Shown here piece by piece: positions 42,700-52,495 of a stretch of DNA of 64,000 nt. The stretch spans positions 55,795 to 119,794 of the forward strand of contig JAJEGY010000001.1 of assembly GCA_022819585.1 (NCBI GenBank). Direction: 5' to 3'. The notes under the pieces are model-generated. The model had not been told where the DNA came from and did no database searches. It worked only from the letters and a program-made list of their open reading frames with translations. A program made the position numbers and the translations under genes. How positions within the stretch are numbered: the first letter of the stretch is position 1; every line of letters starts with the position of its first letter. This DNA is from Dehalococcoidia bacterium (lineage in GTDB: Bacteria > Chloroflexota > Dehalococcoidia > Lucifugimonadales > Lucifugimonadaceae).

Positions 42700-43416
42700 C
42701 TAATTTTCTCGTTCGTATCTGCCGACGAAACTGTGTTGGGTTCTGGCGTCTCGAGGCAGTCTAGCCATCGAGATCGTATCGGGCAACACGATGCCGCCGG
42801 AAAATATCAGCTTCATGGCATCTTCTACCGACATATTGGTTTCCACAACATCGTCTTCCAATACGAATGCCATGTTACCTGATGTGGGGTTCGGGACTGT
42901 AGGCACATAAACGGAAACTAGATCCTCTTCCCTGTTTGGTCCCCTTGCTCTGCCGGTCACGAAACCCATAGCCATCATCCCATCTCGCGGCCACTCGATG
43001 AAGACGACGCGGCTGAAGTTGGCACTCGATCCCACAGAGGCCATCGCCTGTGCAGTGACTCCGTAAAGCGTGCGCACGACGGGGATGAAGTGCATCACTC
43101 CATGTACGCCGTTTAACAATGATTGCCCCGGTTTGAAGATCGCGAGCAATCCTACGAGGTAAAAGATAACGACCAGAATCACTAGACCGATACCGGGGAA
43201 ATCCCAGGGCTTGTCTTTGATGAAAGCCATTCCCCTGAACCACTCATTGGTCGCGTTGACCAGATACACCAGAACCAGCACCGTGACGAGCAACGGCACC
43301 AACTCGAGCAGTCCCTTCAAAACGCGGCCTTGGACGTGGTTCTCAGCCTGTTTGAATATGCTCGGGCGTGTTTGTTCCTGTTCCGTGTCGAGGGTCAGCC
43401 TATCTTCACGAACCAA
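42700..43416 (-). CDS. DUF502 family membrane protein
   Basis: A 238-residue protein starting at TTG 43416 with AGGAG 7 nt upstream. Two membrane helices (LLELVPLLVTVLVLVYLV and IGLVILVVIFYLVGLLAIF) are followed by FIPVVRTLYGVTAQAMASV and SRVVFIEWPRDGMMAMGFVTGR, then VSVYVPTVPNPTSGNMAFV and SVEDAMKLIFSGGIVLP. This layout is the DUF502 family, a widespread membrane protein of unknown role. It is 118 bases upstream of the STAS gene on the same strand and could be part of the same transcript. Confidence 0.88.
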   Translation of the reverse strand: MVREDRLTLDTEQEQTRPSIFKQAENHVQGRVLKGLLELVPLLVTVLVLVYLVNATNEWFRGMAFIKDKPWDFPGIGLVILVVIFYLVGLLAIFKPGQSLLNGVHGVMHFIPVVRTLYGVTAQAMASVGSSANFSRVVFIEWPRDGMMAMGFVTGRARGPNREEDLVSVYVPTVPNPTSGNMAFVLEDDVVETNMSVEDAMKLIFSGGIVLPDTISMARLPRDARTQHSFVGRYEREN

Positions 43417-43593
43417 TGGATTACACTCCTGTCTGATTCAGAAGCAACTACAACTACAAATCGCGTACGCGCGTCAAAGTCTATACAAGTTGTAGATCCC
43501 GTCGCTATAGCGATTGGTGCAACCTATTCGTAACATTCCGGGCTGAGGGGCATCGCTTCTCTTGCCATGCCTCTAAAATCCGACTAAGGTCAA

Positions 43594-44568
43594 TTGAATG
43601 CGACGACGATGCAGCATCCAGTTTGTACAAGCAGATTCGTGACTAAAGGTGCCACACAATCCAACGACCGGTCCGACACAACGTCCGGATCCGTCGCACC
43701 GAATCGTTTGTACCGCGAGGAGGCATTCGCTCGGCGCGGTCAGAGAGAACCAATCGATGGCCTGCTACGTGTCACCGCACCTCACGAGTGGGCGATCCTG
43801 ATTGGGCTTCTAGTCGCAATACTCGCGCTGATCATTTGGGGCATCTTCGGACAAATCGAGCGCGGAATATCGAGCAACTGCCTAGTGATATATCCCGGTG
43901 AGCGATACACGATCATCGCGGAGAGCGAAGGCAACGTAGCAGAGGTCATGGCACAAGTCGGTGCCATGGTGGAAGTCGGGCAACCGCTTGCTCGGCTACG
44001 TTCGAGCGAACTCGATCGTCATGTCCGCCTTGCCCAGTCCAAAGTCGACCTGCTCGAAGAACGTTCCGGTTCTGAGGACAGCGACGAGGTCGCGCTGGCT
44101 AGAAACGATCTTCTCGAATTGATGACTCTTCAATCGACTGGACAATTGGTGATTAGCCACACTGCGGGAGAGTTAATGTCGCACCAGTTGTCGTTAGGCC
44201 GGGCACTCCATTCGGGGGACGAAGTAGGGGTTGTCCGTTTTCACAACTCAGGCCGTATCCGGGCAGTAACGGCTGTCTCCTCTGAGGATGCTCGACGTAT
44301 AGAACCGGGTCTTGATGCCAGGATCAATGTCGCGTCAGGCATTCCTCGAACCGAAGAAGTCCTCAACGCCGAGGTCTTGAGCGTTTCCGATTCGCCGGTT
44401 GAACCGCCGACTTGGTTGTCCGCTCTAGGACTGGTCAGACAAGCTGACGGGCACTTAGTGGAGTTGGCATTCCATGAGTCGCCGGAAAATCCGTTGACCG
44501 ACGGTACCTCATGCAGCTCGCGCATCGTGTACGAACGTGGGTCACTGTTCAGCGTCATCATCCCGTAG
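43594..44568 (+). CDS. NHLM-type HlyD-like secretion protein (membrane fusion protein)
   Basis: A 324-residue protein with one membrane helix (about residues 66-86, AILIGLLVAILALIIWGIF) followed by lipoyl-like halves: GERYTIIAESEGNVAEVMAQVGAMVEVGQPLARL and, near the C-terminus, ITAVSSEDARRIEPGLDARINV-type beta-barrel segments. The layout matches the NHLM-microcin HlyD proteins that accompany the two ABC exporters encoded next. TTG 43594 is close to AAGGT; ATG 43609 is an alternative start. The three genes are closely spaced and form an operon. Confidence 0.8.
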   Translation: MNATTMQHPVCTSRFVTKGATQSNDRSDTTSGSVAPNRLYREEAFARRGQREPIDGLLRVTAPHEWAILIGLLVAILALIIWGIFGQIERGISSNCLVIYPGERYTIIAESEGNVAEVMAQVGAMVEVGQPLARLRSSELDRHVRLAQSKVDLLEERSGSEDSDEVALARNDLLELMTLQSTGQLVISHTAGELMSHQLSLGRALHSGDEVGVVRFHNSGRIRAVTAVSSEDARRIEPGLDARINVASGIPRTEEVLNAEVLSVSDSPVEPPTWLSALGLVRQADGHLVELAFHESPENPLTDGTSCSSRIVYERGSLFSVIIP

Positions 44569-44590
44569 ACGATTTTGAAGTCACTGATTT

Positions 44591-46786
44591 ATGTTTCGTG
44601 CCCTGCTAAGCAAAGTCCTCAAATGGCGCGTCCGCACGCCGCTGTTTCCGCAGCTTGAGATCTCAGAATGCGGTGCTGCGTGTTTGGGCGCGATTCTTGG
44701 TTACTACGGACGCTGGGTCTCAATTGAAGAGTTGAGGACAGCCTGTGGCGTCAGCCGTGATGGATCCAGTGCGGCTGACATCGTCACTGCTGGCGAGCAG
44801 TACGGATTGAAAATTACTGGTTGGCGACGGTCAATCGCGGGACTCAGAGAAATCACTCTACCGGCGATCCTCTTCTGGGAGTTCAACCACTTTGTCGTCC
44901 TAGAGCACATCGGCGGCGGCAAATACTTCATCAACGACCCTGCAAACGGCCGGCGAACCGTGAATGAGGAAACGTTCAACCGTAGCTACACCGGGGTCGC
45001 ACTTGTTGTCGAACCTACCGACGAGTTCAGACCGGGAGGCACCCCTCCGGGCATCGTGCGCAATATCTGGCCGTGGCTACGCGATGTCAAGGCACCTCTC
45101 GCATACGCGGCCTTGTGCGGGTTGTTGCTCGCGCTGCCGGGCCTAGCCTCGCCGATCATCTTGAGTTCCTTTGTCGACAGTGCGATTGCTGGCAATTTGT
45201 TATCGGTCGGTTACTTGCTGGTTGTTGCCTCCGCGATTGCCGCTGGTTTGATCTATCTCCTCACGCTGATGCGTCAGATAGCGCTCCGACGCCTCTCCAT
45301 CCGCGTGTCGGTGGTCCACTCGGCACGTCTCTTGACAAAGCTGTTCCGACTTCCCTCGCAGTACCTCGCACACCGCTACGCTGGCGATTTGAGCACCCGA
45401 GTCAGATTGGTGGATGAGGTGGCCGCTCGTGCGTCCGGGGACTTCGTCGGGATCGTGATTGATCTTGTGATGAGCGTCCTGTTTCTCGGCCTCATGGTCT
45501 ATTTCGATCCCCTTCTTGCTGCATTGGTCGCGGGACTAGCCGTCGCAAATCTCTTTGCGATGCGCGTCTTATCCAACTTGCGGAGGGATCAAAACCGGCA
45601 GCTTCGCAGAGAGCAGGCGCTGCTTTACGGCATCGGGGTTTTTGGCCTTCGAAACATCGACAACTTGCGCGCAACGGCTTCTGACGACGGCTTCTTCACT
45701 CGCCTAACCGGATATCAAGCCCGTGAACTTGCCGCCAGACAGAAGTTCGCGGAACTCGGGAACGTCATCGGCGCGTTGCCCAAGCTGTTCATACTTCTGG
45801 GAGCGGTGTTAGTTCTGGGAGTCGGTGGCTGGCAAGTGATCTCCGGAGAGATGTCCCTTGGCAATCTGATGGGCTTCTATATGGTCGCCGCGATCTTTCT
45901 AACTCCAGTCGGAAACTTCGTACAGTTCGCAGACACATTCCAGATCTTGGAAGCCGATATGCAGCGGATCAATGATGTGATGACCGCGGATGAAGACCCC
46001 TCTCTTGGCGTACGAACAGAGACGGCTCCCGGTCGAATCGCCACTCTCCAAGGCAAGATCCGACTTGCCGGGAAGATAGAGCTCCGCGATGTCACCTTCG
46101 GTTTCAGGCCGAATCATCCGCCACTAATCAAGAACTTCAATCTGACTATCGAACCCGGTCAGCGAGTAGCGATTATAGGCCCGACGGGTTCCGGCAAATC
46201 TACATTGCTACGACTCGTCAGCGGCGAGTACAGCCCGTGGTCTGGCGAAATCCTCTTCGACGGTGTGCCGCGCAACGAAGTGCCACGAAACGTGATGACC
46301 GGATCAGTCGCGACCGTGGATCAACAGATATTTCTATTCTCGGCAACCATTCGAGAAAACCTGACTCTGTGGAACCCGACTGTGACCGATCATCAACTCC
46401 TAGCGGCGAGCACCGACGCATTGATACACGACGAGATAATGAACCGCCTTTCCGGGTACGACTCGCATGTCGAAGAAGGAGGACGCAACTTCAGCGGTGG
46501 CCAGCGCCAGCGCCTCGAAATCGCTCGTGCGTTGATCAACAATCCGTCCGTCCTTCTTCTCGACGAAGCAACCAGCACATTGGACGCGATAACCGAAATG
46601 CACATCGACGACGCCCTGCGACGCCGTGGCTCGACCTGCCTGATTGTTGCTCACCGTCTAAGCACAATACGCGACTGCGACCAGATCATCGTTCTCAACA
46701 AAGGCGAAGAGGTGCAGCGAGGCACACACGATGAACTCATTGATAACGCCGACGGTCTCTACCATGAGCTGATCCACGCGCATTGA
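44591..46786 (+). CDS. NHLM-type peptidase-containing ABC exporter (C39 peptidase domain)
   Basis: A 731-residue exporter that would cleave a leader peptide and export the core peptide. The C39 peptidase domain has C27 in ISECGAACLGAI, H100 in FNHFVVLEH and D116 in NDPANG. A six-helix membrane domain follows. The ABC domain has Walker A GPTGSGKST, signature NFSGGQRQRLEIARAL, Walker B VLLLDEATSTLD and the switch His in VAHRLSTI. All catalytic residues are present. It starts at ATG 44591, 22 bases after the HlyD gene. Confidence 0.9.
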   Translation: MFRALLSKVLKWRVRTPLFPQLEISECGAACLGAILGYYGRWVSIEELRTACGVSRDGSSAADIVTAGEQYGLKITGWRRSIAGLREITLPAILFWEFNHFVVLEHIGGGKYFINDPANGRRTVNEETFNRSYTGVALVVEPTDEFRPGGTPPGIVRNIWPWLRDVKAPLAYAALCGLLLALPGLASPIILSSFVDSAIAGNLLSVGYLLVVASAIAAGLIYLLTLMRQIALRRLSIRVSVVHSARLLTKLFRLPSQYLAHRYAGDLSTRVRLVDEVAARASGDFVGIVIDLVMSVLFLGLMVYFDPLLAALVAGLAVANLFAMRVLSNLRRDQNRQLRREQALLYGIGVFGLRNIDNLRATASDDGFFTRLTGYQARELAARQKFAELGNVIGALPKLFILLGAVLVLGVGGWQVISGEMSLGNLMGFYMVAAIFLTPVGNFVQFADTFQILEADMQRINDVMTADEDPSLGVRTETAPGRIATLQGKIRLAGKIELRDVTFGFRPNHPPLIKNFNLTIEPGQRVAIIGPTGSGKSTLLRLVSGEYSPWSGEILFDGVPRNEVPRNVMTGSVATVDQQIFLFSATIRENLTLWNPTVTDHQLLAASTDALIHDEIMNRLSGYDSHVEEGGRNFSGGQRQRLEIARALINNPSVLLLDEATSTLDAITEMHIDDALRRRGSTCLIVAHRLSTIRDCDQIIVLNKGEEVQRGTHDELIDNADGLYHELIHAH

Positions 46787-46811
46787 ATCTCAACCTATCA
46801 AGCAACAGAAG

Positions 46812-49721
46812 ATGAACCTATCCGCAGACACAGATCTCCGATCGCTGGCGGCTTCATTGGGTGAGGTTGTCGAAACAGCCGGAAACCGCCCCGTCGATCT
46901 CGGCGCGCCTGAAGTCGCGTGGTACGTGGAGCAGGGATCCGTCGACATTTTCTTCGTCGGGCAAGAAAACGGCATCCCGAACTCCAGTGCCAAACACATC
47001 CTCAGGGCGAACCAAGGTCGCCTGCTTTTCGGTGTCGACACCTCCAACACGCCGCTCGCCGTAGTAGCCAAAGGGTTGCCCCAAACCATCCTCCGCGAAA
47101 TCCATCTCGAAGCCCTTTTGGCGCGAACTGGCTCCGAAGCAATTGCGGACCAAGTCGACGCTTGGATAACCGACTTTTCCGAAACGATCGCATATCAAAT
47201 CGATCCGCGCCCATGGACAGACGTGGTTCTCCACGCTGGCGATGAGTTGGAAATTGCACCGCAGATCGTGCTTTCCACTCAACCCGGAAGATTGATCTGG
47301 GGCAGCTCAAAAACCGGTGCCTATCTGGGCACTGAAGAGATCGGCGGCAGTGGAGTCGGCTTCGCACCGCTTACTTCAGACACATGGTTGACGATCAGCG
47401 AAAAGACTCGTGTTACAGGACATACATCGCAGGAATTAGCTGAAACAGGTCAACTCATCCCTGCGCTTAGCGAGTTTCACAACCTGATTCTCGGGGCTGA
47501 GCAACTGAACCGTCGTTTGCTCCTCGCGGATGAGGCGAACGAACAATCCGACCGCGCGATGCATCGGCGCGTCGATGAAGAATCTGCGCGCCAAGAGCTT
47601 TTCGGTATCTTGTCCGACCAAGTGGGCGCGTTCGATGCTACTGGCTCCTCCCTCATTGCCGCGATGCGATTGGTAGGTAAGCATGAAGGCATCGAGTTCC
47701 AAATCCCGCAAACCAACCGACCCGCAATCGATGCCACACACTCGATGCAGGAGATCGCCAACGCTTCCGATATCCGATTTCGCAAAATCCGATTAACCAC
47801 CGAAGACCGTTGGTGGTTCGGAGACAGCGGCGCGATGCTCGGATCTTTAAAAGACGACGGTTCTCCGATCGCTCTCATACCGAGCACTCGAGGCAGGTAC
47901 CGTGCCATCGATCCGATGACCGGTAAGGGACGCAAAATCGACGCCGGTCTTGCCGAAACAATCGAACCGACGGCTTGGTTCTTCTACAGGCCACTACCCA
48001 GAAACGAACCGGTACGTGCATCGGGCCTTCTTCGCTTCATGGGCGATAGTATGACCGCTGACATCGGTTGGTTCGCTTTAACCGGGCTATTGGCTAGTCT
48101 TTTGCTGCTTGCTCCAGCCATCGCTATCGGTGAACTCACCGACTGGGTGCTACCGACCCATGCGACCGGCATTCTCGTCCAATTCATGATCGCAATCATC
48201 GTCCTCACGTTCGTTGCGGCCAGCCTTCAAGTGCTCCACGGCACCGCGCTGATGCGAATGGAGGGCCGTGCTGCGGCACGCGCATCCGCCGCCGCGTGGG
48301 ACAGACTCCTCGCGTTGCCTCCTAGTTTCTTCAACCAGTTCACCGCAGGTGATCTCGCCTCCCGATTGTCTGTGTTCCTGCAACTGCGAGACCAGATCTC
48401 CGGCGTGGTCGCCAACGCGCTGCTGTCTGTGGTCTTTCTGCTCCCTACATTCGTCATACTGTTCATCTACGACACCACGCTCGCGTGGTTGAGCATCCTC
48501 CTAGGGCTGACATCGTTGGGCATCACCGCTGGTGTCGGCTACCTGCAGATAAACCCGATACGACGACGTTTCAAGATCATTCGAGGGATAAGCGGCGACC
48601 TGTACCAGTTCATCAACGGTCTTAGCAAGCTACGTACCGCAGGAGCCGAGTCGTCTGCATTCGCATCATGGGCCCGCAGGTATCGCGAGCAGCAGCTTCA
48701 AAAGATCCAGATCGGCAGACGCAACGAGCACCTGATAGCGTTCAGCGCCGCCTTGCCCGCACTGGCCGCCGCGATGTTGCTGGGCGCGGTCGTATGGCGC
48801 GGTGCCGAACAGGTCGACCTTGCAAGTTTCCTCGTCGTCTACTCCGTCGCAATGCTTTTCTACGCCGCAATCGTCCGACTAGGGCACGCGTTTGAAACAA
48901 TCGCAACCATCATCCCCGCATACGAGCAGATACAGCCCATTCTCGAAAGCCTTCCCCAAGACCAGACCAACGGCCTCCACACTGCCACCATCAATCTCAC
49001 TGGACACGTAAAGTTCGATCACGTCACTTTCCGCTACTCCGACGATGGGCCGCTGATTATCGATGATGTCTCATTCGAGGTGCGGCCCGGAGAATTCGTC
49101 GCCATCGTCGGCGAGTCGGGATCAGGCAAGAGCACATTGATGCGTTTGGCTTTAGGACTCGAAGACCCGACTTCCGGGTCCGTCTACTATGACGAGCGGG
49201 AGCTTGCCTACCTCGACCGTAAATCGGTGCGTCGACAAATCGGGGTCGTCACTCAAGACGGCGTGTTACAGCCCGGAGACATCCTTGACAACATCATTGG
49301 AATGGGGGACGACCTCACCATCGAGGATGCTTGGCGGGCCGCTCGGCTGGCGAACATCGACCAAGACATCAACGCCATGCCGATGGGCATGTTCACCCCT
49401 GTCAGTGACAATTCGTCGACTTTCTCGGGCGGTCAGACGCAGCGTGTCCGCATCGCCGCTGCACTCGTCCGCCGACCCCGCGTCGTATTCCTCGACGAAG
49501 CCACAAGCTGGCTCGACGCCCGAAGCCAAGCTGCGGTCATGCGAGGCATCGAGAGCATCGCGTCTACCCGCATCGTCATCGCGCACCGACTCTCTACAAT
49601 CCAAAAAGCAGAGCGCATATACGTTCTCCAGTCCGGCCGCATCGTTCAACAAGGGAATTTCGATGAACTCTCAAAGATAGACGGCCCATTCCGAGAACTC
49701 ATCAAGCGCCAAATGACCTGA
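46812..49721 (+). CDS. NHLM-type second ABC exporter with long N-terminal domain
   Basis: A 969-residue ABC protein starting at ATG 46812. Roughly the first 400 residues form a soluble domain of two parts (with GLLRFMGDSMTADIGWFAL marking its end), characteristic of the second ABC protein of NHLM systems. It lacks the C39 peptidase. Six membrane helices follow (LLASLLLLAPAIAIGEL and so on), then an ABC domain: Walker A GESGSGKST (about residues 766-774), signature TFSGGQTQRVRIAAAL, Walker B VVFLDEATSWLD and IVIAHRLSTI. The two ABC proteins probably pair as a heterodimer. Confidence 0.9.
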   Translation: MNLSADTDLRSLAASLGEVVETAGNRPVDLGAPEVAWYVEQGSVDIFFVGQENGIPNSSAKHILRANQGRLLFGVDTSNTPLAVVAKGLPQTILREIHLEALLARTGSEAIADQVDAWITDFSETIAYQIDPRPWTDVVLHAGDELEIAPQIVLSTQPGRLIWGSSKTGAYLGTEEIGGSGVGFAPLTSDTWLTISEKTRVTGHTSQELAETGQLIPALSEFHNLILGAEQLNRRLLLADEANEQSDRAMHRRVDEESARQELFGILSDQVGAFDATGSSLIAAMRLVGKHEGIEFQIPQTNRPAIDATHSMQEIANASDIRFRKIRLTTEDRWWFGDSGAMLGSLKDDGSPIALIPSTRGRYRAIDPMTGKGRKIDAGLAETIEPTAWFFYRPLPRNEPVRASGLLRFMGDSMTADIGWFALTGLLASLLLLAPAIAIGELTDWVLPTHATGILVQFMIAIIVLTFVAASLQVLHGTALMRMEGRAAARASAAAWDRLLALPPSFFNQFTAGDLASRLSVFLQLRDQISGVVANALLSVVFLLPTFVILFIYDTTLAWLSILLGLTSLGITAGVGYLQINPIRRRFKIIRGISGDLYQFINGLSKLRTAGAESSAFASWARRYREQQLQKIQIGRRNEHLIAFSAALPALAAAMLLGAVVWRGAEQVDLASFLVVYSVAMLFYAAIVRLGHAFETIATIIPAYEQIQPILESLPQDQTNGLHTATINLTGHVKFDHVTFRYSDDGPLIIDDVSFEVRPGEFVAIVGESGSGKSTLMRLALGLEDPTSGSVYYDERELAYLDRKSVRRQIGVVTQDGVLQPGDILDNIIGMGDDLTIEDAWRAARLANIDQDINAMPMGMFTPVSDNSSTFSGGQTQRVRIAAALVRRPRVVFLDEATSWLDARSQAAVMRGIESIASTRIVIAHRLSTIQKAERIYVLQSGRIVQQGNFDELSKIDGPFRELIKRQMT

Positions 49722-49730
49722 TACAGCCCA

Positions 49731-50324
49731 GTGCCGCAAGCTAAGCCACCCCAAGACTCTCTCCAATGCGAGACTCGCGAAGAGTGGCGCACATGGCTCG
49801 CGGAGAATCACACCCGCGATGATGGCATCTGGCTAATCACCTTCAAGAAAGCCAGCAACATGCCCTCGATGGGCTATGACGCATCCGTCGAAGAGGCCCT
49901 GTGCTTCGGATGGATCGATAGCCGTACCAAAGGGCTCGACGACGAACGCTCGATGCTCTGGTTCGCTCCCCGGCGCAAGGGATCGAACTGGTCAAAATCG
50001 AACAAAGACCGCGTCGCCAAACTCACCAAGGCAGGCCTTATGATGCCGCCCGGGACCGCCAAAGTCGAAGCTGCGAAACAAGACGGTACATGGACCGCTC
50101 TAGACGCGATCGAACGACTCGAAATTCCGCCTGACTTAGCAGAGGCATTCAGCGACCATCCCGGCTCAGCCGAAAACTTCGACGCATTCTCACGATGGGT
50201 CAAACGAGCCACATTGGAGTGGATATCAATGGCTAAACGTCCGGCCACCCGAAAACGCAGAATTGATGAAACTGCGAGGCTGGCTCAGAACAATGAGCGA
50301 CCTAAGCAGTTCCGTTCAAGTTGA
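49731..50324 (+). CDS. YdeI/OmpD-associated family protein
   Basis: A 197-residue soluble protein starting at GTG, 9 bases after the ABC exporter stop and so probably in the same operon. Landmarks CETREEWRTWLAENHTRDDGIWL, YDASVEEALCFGWIDSRTKGLD, RRKGSNWSKSNKDRVAKL and TKAGLMMPPG are those of the YdeI/OmpD-associated family, which is often labelled 'bacteriocin-protection'. That name comes from an E. coli phenotype and is not proof of function. Placement beside a peptide exporter is suggestive of an immunity or accessory role. Confidence 0.85.
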   Translation: MPQAKPPQDSLQCETREEWRTWLAENHTRDDGIWLITFKKASNMPSMGYDASVEEALCFGWIDSRTKGLDDERSMLWFAPRRKGSNWSKSNKDRVAKLTKAGLMMPPGTAKVEAAKQDGTWTALDAIERLEIPPDLAEAFSDHPGSAENFDAFSRWVKRATLEWISMAKRPATRKRRIDETARLAQNNERPKQFRSS

Positions 50325-50334
50325 TGCTCAACCT

Positions 50335-50823
50335 TCAGGCTGCCTCTCGCAAACATTCCTCCAGCAACCCAAAAGCCGCCTCCACGAAGGCCCACATATT
50401 CGCCTCGCGGTCCGACTCTCCTGTCTCAAGCGTGATTGACCTTTCCACCGGACCCGATACTGCGATGCACGTATGACCTGCTGCATCCCCGTACCGGTTG
50501 CCTGTAGGGCCGCTCGCTCCCGTCTCTGCGAAACCCCATGTCGTCCCCAACGCCTTGCGCACCGACCTCGCGTTTAACAGAGCGTACTCCTCCGTCGATG
50601 ACCTGATATTAGTCAGTGCTTCGTCAGGCACTCTCAAAAACGCCTTGTGCGAAGTCCGGGTATAGGTCACTGCTCCTCCGATGAAATAGGCGGATGCGCC
50701 GGGAACCGCCAGCAGACAGGCCGATATTAAACCGCCTCCAGATGACTCGGAAACACCGATCGTCTCAGCCCGATCTTTCAACAACGTTGCGGCGTCCAGC
50801 GCCCGTTCACCAAGCCCTGACAT
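50335..50823 (-). CDS. CinA C-terminal domain / nicotinamide-nucleotide amidase
   Basis: A 162-residue protein of the CinA-C/PncC family, which deamidates nicotinamide mononucleotide to nicotinate mononucleotide in pyridine-nucleotide recycling. The motif VSESSGGGLISACLLAVPGAS with YFIGGAVTYTRTSHKAFL, and TWGFAETGASGPTGNRYGD, are characteristic. ATG 50823 follows GGAGG by 10 nt. It is convergent with the YdeI gene upstream. It stands alone without the CinA N-terminal domain, as is common. Confidence 0.9.
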   Translation of the reverse strand: MSGLGERALDAATLLKDRAETIGVSESSGGGLISACLLAVPGASAYFIGGAVTYTRTSHKAFLRVPDEALTNIRSSTEEYALLNARSVRKALGTTWGFAETGASGPTGNRYGDAAGHTCIAVSGPVERSITLETGESDREANMWAFVEAAFGLLEECLREAA

Positions 50824-50992
50824 TTCTCTTTGTCCTCCGTTTGTCTAAACTCAACGACCTTTGGTCGGGTTGTGGATCGACTGAATTATCGCGCTTGCTG
50901 AACATCTCTGGTAAAGTACGCGCCATTCGGTTCACGAAAAACCGAAAAGTGCAGGGGCGGTAAGTGGCGACGGACGTCCAGAGGAGGGCGAT

Positions 50993-51610
50993 ATGACTAA
51001 TGATTATCCGGTTCAGTTCAGCGTCGATTACGGAGATGGCACTCGGAACCGACTGACGACGTTTTTCAGGTTGATCATGATGATTCCGATAGCTGTCGTT
51101 GCGGGTCTGCTGGGGACGGCCGGCTATACCTTGATGCTGGGTGATGGAACAAGCAGCTATATCCCGACGATTGCTCTGGGGATCTTGTTGCTGATCCTTT
51201 TCCGAAAGAAGTACCCGCGGTGGGTGTTCGACTTTCTTTTGGAGGTAAATCGTCTGAGTGCCAGGGTCGGGGCCTATGCGGCGTTGCTGGTGGATGAGTA
51301 TCCATCATCCGACGAGGAGCAATCAGTGCATCTCAACATCGAGTACCCGGACGCTGAAGCGGACCTACAGAGGTGGATGCCGATCATCAAATGGCTACTT
51401 GCGATTCCACACTATGTGTGTCTAGCCGTTTTGGGCATCGTAGCGGTAATCATCACGATAATTGCATGGTTCGCAATCATCATCACAGGTAAGTATCCTG
51501 CGGGCATGTTCAACTTCGTAGTTGGAGTAGAACGTTGGGCGTATCGCGTAGTTGCCTACGCTTTCCTGCTTGCAACAGACCGATACCCGCCTTTCCGCCT
51601 CAGCCCGTAG
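50993..51610 (+). CDS. DUF4389 family membrane protein
   Basis: A 205-residue protein with ATG 50993 behind GAGGAGG. The YPVQFSVDYGDGTRNRLTTFFRLIMMIPIAVV beginning, membrane segments IALGILLLILFRK, WLLAIPHYVCLAVLGIVAVIITIIAWF and the tail NFVVGVERWAYRVVAYAFLLATDRYPPFRL follow the DUF4389 pattern of two half-repeats. Function is unknown. It is convergent with the PfkB gene. Confidence 0.85.
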   Translation: MTNDYPVQFSVDYGDGTRNRLTTFFRLIMMIPIAVVAGLLGTAGYTLMLGDGTSSYIPTIALGILLLILFRKKYPRWVFDFLLEVNRLSARVGAYAALLVDEYPSSDEEQSVHLNIEYPDAEADLQRWMPIIKWLLAIPHYVCLAVLGIVAVIITIIAWFAIIITGKYPAGMFNFVVGVERWAYRVVAYAFLLATDRYPPFRLSP

Positions 51611-51635
51611 CCCGTCGAAGATTTAAAACCTCCTT

Positions 51636-52493
51636 CTATTCCCCTTTGACACCAAGGGGTAGGGATGGTGCTTCCACCGCGCTCCAACTCGGGGCGCGCG
51701 TGGAAAGAGCGGCGCAGGCCGATGCGTACCTCGCTGAAGCGATCGCGTCTTCAGTCGCGGCGTAACGAATCAGCATCGCAGCTGCAAACACATCACCTGC
51801 ACCGGTCGTGTCCGCACCGGCACCATCTACTACATTGCCGAACGACGGTACCGGCACGGGTTCATTCCGGCCCTCAAGATATAGATCGGCTCCCTCGCTC
51901 CCCTTGGTAACAACGAGATTACGCGTCAACCGACGCCACTCTCCAAGCGTCTCTGCTTCAACCTCCGACTCCGATATCACGCAGATGTCCCAGCCCGCGC
52001 TCATCCCCTCAGGCGGCGACTTCGATACATTTACCTCAGAAGGTAACGGCATATCCCACGACCGCAACCATCCTTGAGGCACAACACACGACACTTGCGG
52101 TTGGAACCAGTCCAAGCAATCAATCGGCAACTCCTGCGTCAAAGGCCCGACGAATAGCATCGCAGGGGACCGCCAATTCTTCGGCAGATCATTCAACGAG
52201 ATGTCACCACCTCGCCGATGCAGAACTTGGACTCGATCTCCCCGAGCGTCATATCGGTTCTCAAATGTAGAAGTCTCTTCCGACACGATCCTCCGCCACA
52301 TCTCACTCGAAATCGGAATTTTCGACATCGGATAATCGTCTCCGCAAGAAGTAAGGATTCTCGCCGTCACGCCCAATCTAGCCGCAGTAACTGCAGCAAA
52401 CGCAACCGCGCCGCCCGGCTCCCGAGCCTCAAGATCGTGAGGCGACACGTCCCAAGTCACATGCCCAACCGCCACGAGATCAGGCGCGTCCAT
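51636..52493 (-). CDS. PfkB-family carbohydrate kinase
   Basis: A 285-residue ribokinase-fold kinase. The start segment DLVAVGHVTWDVSPHD and GGAVAFAAVTAARLGV carry the N-terminal sugar-binding pattern, and the C-terminal ADTTGAGDVFAAAML is PfkB signature 2 with the catalytic Asp. It starts 2 bases after the DppC-like stop, so it belongs to the peptide-transporter operon. The substrate is unknown. It is shorter than many PfkB proteins, but both signatures are intact. Confidence 0.87.
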   Translation of the reverse strand: MDAPDLVAVGHVTWDVSPHDLEAREPGGAVAFAAVTAARLGVTARILTSCGDDYPMSKIPISSEMWRRIVSEETSTFENRYDARGDRVQVLHRRGGDISLNDLPKNWRSPAMLFVGPLTQELPIDCLDWFQPQVSCVVPQGWLRSWDMPLPSEVNVSKSPPEGMSAGWDICVISESEVEAETLGEWRRLTRNLVVTKGSEGADLYLEGRNEPVPVPSFGNVVDGAGADTTGAGDVFAAAMLIRYAATEDAIASARYASACAALSTRAPSWSAVEAPSLPLGVKGE

Positions 52494-52495
52494 AA

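Noticed and set aside
43330..43533. A 67-residue frame as a possible NHLM precursor peptide.
   Set aside because: It is antisense to the DUF502 start and lacks leader features or a Gly-Gly cleavage site.
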